Shown piece by piece: positions 46,027-53,171 of a stretch of DNA of 64,000 nt (position 1 is the stretch's first letter; every line of letters starts with the position of its first letter). The stretch is from Thiomicrorhabdus sp. zzn3 (GTDB lineage: Bacteria; Pseudomonadota; Gammaproteobacteria; Thiomicrospirales; Thiomicrospiraceae): assembly GCF_029767755.1 (NCBI RefSeq), contig NZ_JARUQS010000001.1, forward strand, positions 558,001 to 622,000, written 5' to 3'. A program made the position numbers and the translations under genes. The notes below the pieces were generated by a model that worked only from the letters and a program-made list of their open reading frames with translations, did not search any database and was not told the DNA's origin.

Positions 46027-46695
46027 ATGAAACAATTAGTTGAGGAACTGGAAAGTCAGGTTAGCTTATCGCCAAACAAAGATGTACTGGAAGAACGAGG
46101 AGCGTTAGCTTATTTTAACTTATGGCTGGGTATTCTTTATTTTCCAGCTATTATTGGATTAAGTATTGACTGGTCGCTTACAAATGATGTGTATAACCTA
46201 AACTTTTTCACTGCTTCAGTAGTGATTTCAATAGTGGCATTGTTAGTTATTGAACTGATTACGTGGTTCACTGATCGTAATATTCTTTTTCTAAAAAGTT
46301 ATGTAAATACAGAGGCAGTAGATAGGCATTTACAAGACAAATTGATGGATTGTTTTCAAACGAAAAATGTTGATTTTAAGATAGCTTATGATTTTTACAA
46401 AGAAAGGCATGAGCTTAAGTTTAAGCAAGCAAAGTACAATATGTCTAAATTGTTTTCTTTGGAGCTTCTGATTGCGATAGTTAGCTTATATATGGCGTAC
46501 CAAGGACTCAATATGCCTGAAAGTGGAAATAACGAGGAAGTTAGACTAAAAATTATTGAAGGTAGTGTAAATATTATTTTATCCTTTTTTATATTAAGAA
46601 TTTCGTTATTTCTGATTTCAGATATTTACAAATTCTATTCCGGCTATGTTCGTAGTGAAGCAATTTTAAGGTTTATGTTTAATAACATAAAATAA
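46027..46695 (+). CDS. AT-rich orphan membrane protein, unknown
   Basis: 222 residues from the ATG at 46027 (a TTG at 46024 is also in frame). Four hydrophobic segments: about 28-47 (LWLGILYFPAIIGL), 58-80 (ASVVISIVALLVIELITWF), 138-158 (LELLIAIVSLYMAYQ) and 180-205 (IILSFFILRISLFLIS); a Lys-rich loop lies between the second and third. No family recognised. Base composition is much poorer in G+C than the amidotransferase gene before and the hisF gene after, and codon use differs. It starts 13 bases after one gene and ends six bases before the next, splitting a functionally linked pair, which points to later insertion. Confidence 0.8.
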   Translation: MKQLVEELESQVSLSPNKDVLEERGALAYFNLWLGILYFPAIIGLSIDWSLTNDVYNLNFFTASVVISIVALLVIELITWFTDRNILFLKSYVNTEAVDRHLQDKLMDCFQTKNVDFKIAYDFYKERHELKFKQAKYNMSKLFSLELLIAIVSLYMAYQGLNMPESGNNEEVRLKIIEGSVNIILSFFILRISLFLISDIYKFYSGYVRSEAILRFMFNNIK

Positions 46696-46701
46696 GAAAA
46701 A

Positions 46702-47466
46702 ATGATCCGTCTAATTCCCCGTCTTGATATTAAAGGCCCCAATCTGATTAAAGGCGTGAAGCTGGAAGGCTTGCGCAAGATCGGCAATCCGAATGAGTAT
46801 GCGCGAAAGTATTACGAGCAGGGCGCCGACGAGCTGCTGTATATGGACGCGGTGGCGTCGCTTTATGGGCGCAATAATCTGACCGAAATCGTCAAGGAAA
46901 CCGTCAAGTCGGTGTTTATTCCGATTACGGTAGGCGGCGGCATTCGCTCGGTGGACGATGCGCGTGAAATTCTGCGTTCCGGAGCCGATAAGGTGGCGAT
47001 CAATACCGCGGCGGTCGCGCGGCCCGAACTGATTACCGAGATGGCGAATACTTTCGGTTCGCAATGTGTGGTGCTGTCGGTCGAGGCGATTAAGCAGAGT
47101 GAAGGCAAGTGGCTGGCGTTTACCGATAACGGGCGCGAACACACCGGTTTGGACGTGGTTGAATGGGTCAAACAGGCCGTGGAACTGGGCGCTGGGGAGG
47201 TGTTGTTGACGTCGGTGGACCGTGAAGGCGGCCGCAAAGGTTATGATTTGGAGCTGATTGAGGCGGTTTCCAGTCAGGTGAACGTACCGGTGATCGCTTC
47301 CGGCGGCATGGGGCAGGCGATGGATGGCGTTGACGCGGTAGACGCCGGAGCGGACGCGATTGCCATGGCCGATATTCTGCATTATGAACGCGATACGGTC
47401 GCGGGGATTCGAGAAGCGTGCCGCCAAAACGGCTTGAATGTCCGGGCCGAGGAGGCGATCGCATGA
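46702..47466 (+). CDS. hisF2: HisF paralogue, ammonia-channel partner of the sugar amidotransferase
   Basis: 254-residue (beta-alpha)8 barrel of the HisF family. In histidine synthesis HisF needs two Asp residues, Asp11 and Asp130 of Thermotoga HisF. Here the first is kept (Asp9, PRLDIKG) but the second is Glu128 (VVLSVEAIK in place of VAIDAK), so cyclase chemistry is doubtful. The channel-side segments (TVGGGI, ADKVAINTAAV, LLTSVDREG, PVIASGG) are well preserved. No other his genes are nearby. The likely role is to pass ammonia from HisH2 to the WbpG-type enzyme. Confidence 0.85.
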   Translation: MIRLIPRLDIKGPNLIKGVKLEGLRKIGNPNEYARKYYEQGADELLYMDAVASLYGRNNLTEIVKETVKSVFIPITVGGGIRSVDDAREILRSGADKVAINTAAVARPELITEMANTFGSQCVVLSVEAIKQSEGKWLAFTDNGREHTGLDVVEWVKQAVELGAGEVLLTSVDREGGRKGYDLELIEAVSSQVNVPVIASGGMGQAMDGVDAVDAGADAIAMADILHYERDTVAGIREACRQNGLNVRAEEAIA

Positions 47467-48098
47467 GCGGCAAAGTCACATTAATCGATTACGGTGCCGG
47501 CAATTTGCTCAATGTGCAGCGCGCGTTTGAGCACCAAGGCGCGCAAGTAGAGATTGCCACTACGCCGGAGGTGGTGTTGCAGTCCGACCGTTTGGTGTTC
47601 CCAGGCGTCGGGGCGTTTCCCGAAGCCATGGCGCAGTTACAGAAACAGGAGTTGGTGGAAGCGATTCAGCAAGCGGCTCAGAACAAGCCGTTTCTGGGAA
47701 TTTGTCTGGGCATGCAGATGATGCTGGAAGCGGGTGAAGAGTTTGTGGAAACCGAAGGTTTGAAACTTCTTCCCGGGCGCGTCAAGCAACTGCCACAACT
47801 GGGCGTTAACGATGAAGCCATGACCATACCGCACATGGGTTGGGCCAAGGTGGAACCCAATCAGGTAGCGTGGGACGGCACCCTGTTCGATCAGGTCGCG
47901 GAAAACAATGCGTTTTATTTTGTGCATTCCTATTTTGCCGATGTGTCCGATCCCCAGGATCAATTGGCGGTATTTGATTTTGGCGGCCACAGAATTAGCG
48001 CTGCGGTGCAGCGCGATAATCTGTTCGGCTGCCAGTTTCATCCCGAAAAATCGGGTGAACCGGGCTTGCGCTTGATCGAAGCCTTTTTAAAGATTTAA
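47463..48098 (+). CDS. hisH2: HisH paralogue, glutaminase
   Basis: Class I glutamine amidotransferase subunit that releases ammonia. 211 residues from the ATG at 47463, which overlaps the hisF2 stop (ATGA). The catalytic triad is intact: Cys81 in GICLGMQMM, His193 and Glu195 in FHPEKSG. An upstream in-frame start at 47418 lies inside hisF2 and is not needed. Acts with HisF2 for the sugar amidotransferase at 44697. Confidence 0.88.
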   Translation: MSGKVTLIDYGAGNLLNVQRAFEHQGAQVEIATTPEVVLQSDRLVFPGVGAFPEAMAQLQKQELVEAIQQAAQNKPFLGICLGMQMMLEAGEEFVETEGLKLLPGRVKQLPQLGVNDEAMTIPHMGWAKVEPNQVAWDGTLFDQVAENNAFYFVHSYFADVSDPQDQLAVFDFGGHRISAAVQRDNLFGCQFHPEKSGEPGLRLIEAFLKI

Positions 48099-48105
48099 GC
48101 GTTCG

Positions 48106-48122
48106 AAAACTGAACAGGCCTG
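48106..48122. repeat. Extended CAGGCCTG element (AAAACTGAACAGGCCTG)
   Basis: Full-length copy of the extended repeat in the gap between hisH2 and the divergent neuB-like gene, in reverse orientation relative to the copies at 3110 and 3130. Confidence 0.8.
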
Positions 48123-48137
48123 GTGTAAGGAGCAGCT

Positions 48138-49208
48138 ATGAGTGAAACAACTTGCGGTTATTGGCAACAGATTCAAACCTCCGGCCGTCCGCTGTTTTTG
48201 CCCGATATTGGCACCTATTTCAATCAGGATATGCAGCAGGCCGAGGCGTTGGTGGACTCTTTGGCCGAGGCCGGAGTGACCACGATCAAAGGCGAAATTC
48301 TGCAAACGGCGGAAATTTGCCTGGATGCCCACCTGTCCGGAAACGAACGTTATTGGGGCCACAAAGATGGCCAAGTCGTCGAAGAAAATTACCGCGCACT
48401 GATTGAACGCAAAGTCTTGCCGCTTTCGGCCTACGAGACGCTTTTCCGTTATGCGCAACGTAAAGGTATGGATGTCGTGGTGTCGGTATACGATTTTGAA
48501 GGCGCCGATTTTGCCAAGCAGATCGGCTGCAAGGCGATCAAAATAGCGTCATCGAACGTGACGCATCAGCCATTGATTGAATACATCGCGACGCTGGGAT
48601 TGCCGACGATTTTCGACACCGGTCATACCTCGCTGGAAGAGGCGGCGCGGGCAGTGAACTGGGCGACGGATCAAGGGGCGACCGATATTTTAGTCGAGCA
48701 CAGCCCACCGGGGCCGCCGAATCCGCCGCAGATGCATAATCTCAAGTTTATGCAGACTTTGGGGCACAGTTTGGGCGTGCCTTACGGCCTGTCGGATCAT
48801 CACGGTGGCGAAGAGATGCTCTATGCGGCCACCGCGATGGGCGCACTGGTATTGGAAAAAGGGGTGTGCCCCGATGACATGGGCAACGAACAGGACGGCG
48901 GCCATGCGATGCCGGTGAGTCAGGTGAAATCCGTATTGGGCAAAATCCATAATATCGCTGACGCGTTGGGTAACGGAATACGTCACCTGGATCGCAAGCG
49001 TGAAAAATATGTCTCGCGGATGGGGCTGGTGGCCAAACAGGATTTGCAGCCCGGCGATATTGTTTCGGTCGAGACGGTCCATTTCGCTTTCCCGGCCAAA
49101 GGCATTAAAACCGAATATTGGTCGGAGGTGGTCGGGCATTGCATGACGCGTCCGGTCAAGGCGGGCGAAGTGATCGACTGGCCGGATATCCAGTTTAACG
49201 GAAGCTAA
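48138..49208 (+). CDS. Divergent NeuB-family protein with SAF domain, activity unknown
   Basis: 356 residues with the barrel of nonulosonate synthases (about 15-280) and a C-terminal SAF domain (GLVAKQDLQPGDIVSVETV). Two putative metal His are kept (His188 in VEHSPPGPP, His221 in GLSDHHGG). Several family residues differ: IGTYFNQ instead of the AGVNHNG loop, KGE instead of KFQT, SVYDF instead of STPF, KIASSN (135-140) where the catalytic Glu of KxxSGE should be, and EKGVC instead of EKHFT. It has its own AAGGAG site. Either a synthase for a different substrate or a changed activity; LegI at 42396 already covers the standard step. Confidence 0.75.
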   Translation: MSETTCGYWQQIQTSGRPLFLPDIGTYFNQDMQQAEALVDSLAEAGVTTIKGEILQTAEICLDAHLSGNERYWGHKDGQVVEENYRALIERKVLPLSAYETLFRYAQRKGMDVVVSVYDFEGADFAKQIGCKAIKIASSNVTHQPLIEYIATLGLPTIFDTGHTSLEEAARAVNWATDQGATDILVEHSPPGPPNPPQMHNLKFMQTLGHSLGVPYGLSDHHGGEEMLYAATAMGALVLEKGVCPDDMGNEQDGGHAMPVSQVKSVLGKIHNIADALGNGIRHLDRKREKYVSRMGLVAKQDLQPGDIVSVETVHFAFPAKGIKTEYWSEVVGHCMTRPVKAGEVIDWPDIQFNGS

Positions 49209-49209
49209 C

Positions 49210-50274
49210 ATGGCGACAGACTTTTGGTTGCCGGATGCGCCTGCCTTTTTGGGATTTCATCCTCCCGAGCTTGACTGGCAAGCGTTCGACTTGGATCAAG
49301 AAGCAAAAACTGAACAGGCCTGGTCAGATTTGTTTGCCGTGTTGCACGATCACTATTCACAACCGTTTCAACTGCTGAAATTGCAGACTCATCATCCAAT
49401 ACCCTATGGTTTTTTTCGTGTGGTAGGTGAAGGCTTTGACCATTTTCTTAAAGTGGTGACAGCGCAACAGGCCGATAGATTGATTCAAGCCAACGAGGTG
49501 GCAGGCTGGCTGAATCAGCAGGGAATGGGGGTCAGCCTACTGCAGAATGCGCCGGGCTGGCAACTGAATTCCGAGGCCCACCTTCTTAGCTACCGCTATC
49601 TGAACGGACGTTTCGGTTCGGCATCGATCACCGATATGCAACAACTCGGTGAAGCTTTAGCCAAACTGCATTTGGCGTTGGCCGACTATCCCGATCAACA
49701 CGCAGTCGAACAGTCAGGCACGTGCCGACATAATGGATTGAAAGCGCGTTTAAAGGAGGTAAGGCACGATAACGCTGATCTGCCTGAGGAAGTTAAGGAA
49801 ATTTTATATCGATATCCCGAAGACAGTTTGGACGTCTTGGTGGAAGATGCCCAGATGGTTCACGGCGATCTGAATATGGGGAATGTGTGGTTTACCGAGC
49901 GGGAGTGCGTGTTTCTGGATTTGGAAGACAGTTTGACCGCCTGGTTTTCCCCGATGAAAGATTTGGCGTTTGTCTTGGAGCGTTTTGTCCTGACTCATAA
50001 CCATCGGGAGCATCAGGTTTTGGGCGAAGCCTTTCTTCAGGCCTACTACCGGATGCATCACAATCGTTTTAATCATCCTGAGCATGCTGCCGACTTGTTA
50101 CAGGCGCTTGCGGTGCGGGCGTTGTTGATTTTGATCGAATCGGCGCGGCATCAGCAAATCCCCTTAGCGAATGAGTGGAAAAAGTTCGTGTTTTTGTATA
50201 AGCTAGCTGACCATAAGCGAACTCTTTTACAAAGCATTTTATGTCGAGCTGCCGAAAGCGCATCAAGCTGTTAA
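49210..50274 (+). CDS. Aminoglycoside/choline-kinase-like phosphotransferase
   Basis: 354 residues with the kinase core of the APH/choline kinase fold: catalytic VHGDLNMGN (His218, Asp220, Asn225 region) and the metal-binding FLDLED about 17 residues later. The ATP-side N-lobe is less distinct. It starts one base after the stop of the divergent neuB-like gene and overlaps the next gene by 34 bases, so the three are tied in one transcript. Substrate unknown; a sugar or nonulosonate precursor is more likely than an antibiotic in this setting. A full extended CAGGCCTG element lies within it (49306-49322), coding KTEQAW. Confidence 0.7.
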   Translation: MATDFWLPDAPAFLGFHPPELDWQAFDLDQEAKTEQAWSDLFAVLHDHYSQPFQLLKLQTHHPIPYGFFRVVGEGFDHFLKVVTAQQADRLIQANEVAGWLNQQGMGVSLLQNAPGWQLNSEAHLLSYRYLNGRFGSASITDMQQLGEALAKLHLALADYPDQHAVEQSGTCRHNGLKARLKEVRHDNADLPEEVKEILYRYPEDSLDVLVEDAQMVHGDLNMGNVWFTERECVFLDLEDSLTAWFSPMKDLAFVLERFVLTHNHREHQVLGEAFLQAYYRMHHNRFNHPEHAADLLQALAVRALLILIESARHQQIPLANEWKKFVFLYKLADHKRTLLQSILCRAAESASSC

Positions 50275-51371
50275 TTACTGCACGGGATCCTGCGACGGCA
50301 GTCTCTTTTCAAATTCTGATTCCGCAACTTATCAAACATCACGGTTTTGAGATCAAAGTTCTGGCGCAAGCGCCTGCCTCTGACATGCTCATGGCCGTTT
50401 ATCCGCAGTTGGATGAATTTTTCCCTCAATCGAGCCTTGAGCTGAAACAGCAAAAAGTCAAAGCCGTCATTGACGCTTTCAAACCCGATGCGGTGTTATG
50501 TGGCATTTCCGGGCCCGATATCGGTGTGGATGAAGCGACCCTGAAAGTGGCGCAGGATCAAGGCATAGAAAGTTATGCGCTGCAAAGTTTCTGGGGTGAT
50601 ATCAACCAGCTTTCAGGTGCGGTGCCAAAACATGCTTTCGTATTGGATGACGAGGCGGTTCGACTCACCGAACAGCGTTATCCGCAAATTCGTTCCATTG
50701 CGATCGGTTCGATCAAACATGCCGACTTCAAAGGGTATGACGTTCTTAAACTCCGCGATCAAAAACGAACAGGCCTGCTCAAGAAGGATGAAATTCTGGT
50801 CAGCTTTTACGGTCAGCCAATTTTAGAGGTAGAAGGCTATTTCACCACCTTGGAAGCAATGGTTCGCCAGCTTACAAAGTGGTCGAGACCGTTTAAACTG
50901 ATGTATCGACCGCACCCAAAAGAATCTCAGGAACTGTTTGATAAAACCTGGCAGTTGTTCAGTGATGCGTTTTCGGAGCGATTATTGCTTGATCAATCCG
51001 CAGACATTGTTGAAAGTTTATGCATGAGTGACCTGGTGGTCAGTGTGTTCTCAACCTGCGGGTTTGACAATCTTTATCTCAATGAGATGTCGGCTCAGCC
51101 GTTTAACAGCAGTGTTTATCTATGGTTTGACCCCAACATGATTGAATGGTGGCAGAGATACAGCGGATTAACGGAAATGCCGTTGATCAGTGAAGGTTTA
51201 CTGCTTTCGGCCGATACAGAAGATGAAATTCTGACGGTTTTTGACGAAGGCTTGAATCCGGACGTGCAAAAACGGCTGTGGATCAAAGCAAAACAGCATT
51301 TGCCGGATCCTTCACTAGCGGTGAAGACCATTATTGATACCTTACTGGATGATTTAGATGCAGCTATTTGA
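50241..51371 (+). CDS. Possible GT-B-fold glycosyltransferase, unknown
   Basis: 376 residues; family not certain. The N-terminal half reads like a Rossmann domain (KLLITARDPATAVSFQILIPQL, KPDAVLCGISGPDIG), and the second half has FKLMYRPHPKESQELF followed by VVSVFSTCGFDNLYL, a pattern shared by CDP-glycerol transferases and NeuC-like or polysialyltransferase-like GT-B proteins. No signal or membrane segment. Overlaps the kinase gene by 34 bases and the next gene by 14. No later ATG would keep the first strand, which supports the overlapping start. Confidence 0.55.
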   Translation: MSSCRKRIKLLITARDPATAVSFQILIPQLIKHHGFEIKVLAQAPASDMLMAVYPQLDEFFPQSSLELKQQKVKAVIDAFKPDAVLCGISGPDIGVDEATLKVAQDQGIESYALQSFWGDINQLSGAVPKHAFVLDDEAVRLTEQRYPQIRSIAIGSIKHADFKGYDVLKLRDQKRTGLLKKDEILVSFYGQPILEVEGYFTTLEAMVRQLTKWSRPFKLMYRPHPKESQELFDKTWQLFSDAFSERLLLDQSADIVESLCMSDLVVSVFSTCGFDNLYLNEMSAQPFNSSVYLWFDPNMIEWWQRYSGLTEMPLISEGLLLSADTEDEILTVFDEGLNPDVQKRLWIKAKQHLPDPSLAVKTIIDTLLDDLDAAI

Positions 51372-52413
51372 TTGGCGTGAAGTCGCGGTTAAAGAGAGCG
51401 ACGATATTCGTACGGCGTTGAGTGTTTTGGATCGCGCATCACTGCAAATTGTATTGGTGGTGGCGGATGACCAGACTCTGGTTGGAACCCTCACCGATGG
51501 TGATGTGCGTCGTGCGCTGTTGCGAGGCGAAACCCTTCACAGCCCGGTCAGTTTGGCCATGAACAAGCAGCCGGTGGCTGGTTTGAATACCGACAGCGAA
51601 ACCGCCTGGCGCAAAATCCTCCTTGAGAAAGCCTTGCGCCATCTGCCGATTTTGGATGCCAACCGTAAAATCGTTGGTCTCTATTATGGCAAGCAGGCTC
51701 TACAGAAATGTCAAAACCCGGTGGTATTGATGTTGGGCGGGATGGGGATGCGTTTGCGCCCGCTGACGGAAACGGTACCCAAGCCGATGCTGAAGGTCGG
51801 CGACCGTCCGATTTTGGAAACCATTGTCAGCCACATTGCCGAGCAGGGATTTACCGAATTTTATTTTTGCATTAATTATCTGGGTGAACAGATACGCGCC
51901 TATTTTGGCAATGGCGAGCGTTGGGGGATTCGGATTCACTATATTGAAGAGAACGAACGCTTGGGCACGGCCGGTGCTTTGAGCTTGATTGAAGATCAGC
52001 CCCGACATCCGTTTATTGTGATGAATGGTGATCTGTTGACTAAAGTTGATTTGCGATCGCTGTTGAATTTTCATGAGGAACACGAAAATTTAGCCACCGC
52101 CTGTGTGCGCGAGTATTCGCAGCAGGTGCCTTATGGTGTGGTAGAGCTTGAAGGCGCGGCCGTTTCGCAAATTGTTGAGAAACCGGTTTACCGCTATTTT
52201 GTCAATGCGGGTATTTATGCTTTGTCGCCAGAAGCGCTTAAAAAGGTGCCAAACAACACCTTTTACGATATGCCGACGTTGATCGATGAATTATTGGCTG
52301 ATCAAGAAAATGTGGGTGGTTTCCCGATTACCGAATATTGGATGGATATTGGGCAGATGCCCGACTTTGAGCAGGCCCAGGCCGATTATGATGTGCATTT
52401 TACCAAGCGTTAA
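51358..52413 (+). CDS. ptmE: CBS-domain sugar nucleotidyltransferase (PtmE-like)
   Basis: 351 residues: an N-terminal tandem CBS region (about 8-115, LVGTLTDGDVRRALL) and a nucleotidyltransferase domain with the signature GGMGMRLRPLTETVPKPML, where Met takes the place of the usual Thr in GGxGTR, then VMNGDLLTKVD and NAGIYALS. In Campylobacter PtmE makes GDP-GlcN for the legionaminic-acid route, so this would supply the substrate of LegB after acetylation. The start overlaps the previous gene. Confidence 0.82.
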   Translation: MQLFDWREVAVKESDDIRTALSVLDRASLQIVLVVADDQTLVGTLTDGDVRRALLRGETLHSPVSLAMNKQPVAGLNTDSETAWRKILLEKALRHLPILDANRKIVGLYYGKQALQKCQNPVVLMLGGMGMRLRPLTETVPKPMLKVGDRPILETIVSHIAEQGFTEFYFCINYLGEQIRAYFGNGERWGIRIHYIEENERLGTAGALSLIEDQPRHPFIVMNGDLLTKVDLRSLLNFHEEHENLATACVREYSQQVPYGVVELEGAAVSQIVEKPVYRYFVNAGIYALSPEALKKVPNNTFYDMPTLIDELLADQENVGGFPITEYWMDIGQMPDFEQAQADYDVHFTKR

Positions 52414-52431
52414 AGGAGCTTTTTACTGAGT

Positions 52432-53142
52432 ATGAAAAGCGCAAAGAAGATATTAGGGCTGGTGCCAGCGCGTGGGGGGTCAAAAGGCATTCCCAAAAAA
52501 AATCTGTATCCGATCATGGGCAAGCCGTTGCTGCAATATACGTTTGATGCCGCCAAAAAAAGTGACTTTATCACAGACATAATGATGTCAACGGAAGACA
52601 GCGAAATTCTCAATTATGCACACCGTAGTGGGGTGGATACCCGTTATGTGCGCCCGCAACATTTGGCAACCGATGAGGCGACGACCATTGATGTGGTTTT
52701 GGATGCATTGGACTGGCTAGAAGAGCAAGGGGAGCTGCCGGATATTTTGGTGTTATTGCAGCCGACCTCGCCATTGAGAACCGAGCAAGAGATTGATGAC
52801 GCTCTGATTCAGTTTATGGAACGCCAGAGTGTTTCCATGGTCAGTGTGCACGAGATGATTGAGCACCCTTATAAGTGTCTGCATCAACAAGGCGATGGTT
52901 GGCAGTTCTTGGCCAAACCCGATCAATATGTGTCACGCCGTCAAGATTATCAGAACCACTATTATGCGATTAACGGCGCGCTGTATATCGTCACTCCGCA
53001 ATGGCTGAGAGAAAAAGGCAACTTTGTCATTGAAGGGGAAACGGAACTTTACAAAATGAGTTCGGTATCGGGTACGGATGTGGATGAACTGGCCGATATT
53101 TTTCAGGTGGAAGCCTACTTGAAAATGGCCGCGAAAAATTAA
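52432..53142 (+). CDS. legF: CMP-nonulosonate synthetase (LegF/PtmB/NeuA family)
   Basis: Activates the nine-carbon sugar with CTP, giving the CMP donor used by the transferase. 236 residues with the family N-terminus VPARGGSKGIPKKN, LQPTSPLR, the YAINGALYI motif and the SGTDVDELADIFQVEAYL end segment. It is followed, 29 bases on, by the Maf gene, which would use its product. Confidence 0.9.
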   Translation: MKSAKKILGLVPARGGSKGIPKKNLYPIMGKPLLQYTFDAAKKSDFITDIMMSTEDSEILNYAHRSGVDTRYVRPQHLATDEATTIDVVLDALDWLEEQGELPDILVLLQPTSPLRTEQEIDDALIQFMERQSVSMVSVHEMIEHPYKCLHQQGDGWQFLAKPDQYVSRRQDYQNHYYAINGALYIVTPQWLREKGNFVIEGETELYKMSSVSGTDVDELADIFQVEAYLKMAAKN

Positions 53143-53171
53143 ATAACGAGATGATGAGAGAAAGGGGAAGC

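Noticed and set aside
46711-47427. 238-codon open frame on the minus strand
   Set aside because: Antisense shadow of hisF2; the plus strand protein has clear barrel motifs.
46702-48098. Histidine biosynthesis genes
   Set aside because: HisF and HisH alone, beside a WbpG-type amidotransferase and without other his genes, with a catalytic substitution in HisF.
49210-50274. Aminoglycoside resistance gene
   Set aside because: Kinase motif only; weak similarity in the rest and embedded in a sugar operon.
39579-53142. Pseudaminic acid pathway
   Set aside because: The dehydratase, NeuC-type epimerase and CBS-nucleotidyltransferase fit the legionaminic route; no PseB, PseG or PseH type protein was seen.
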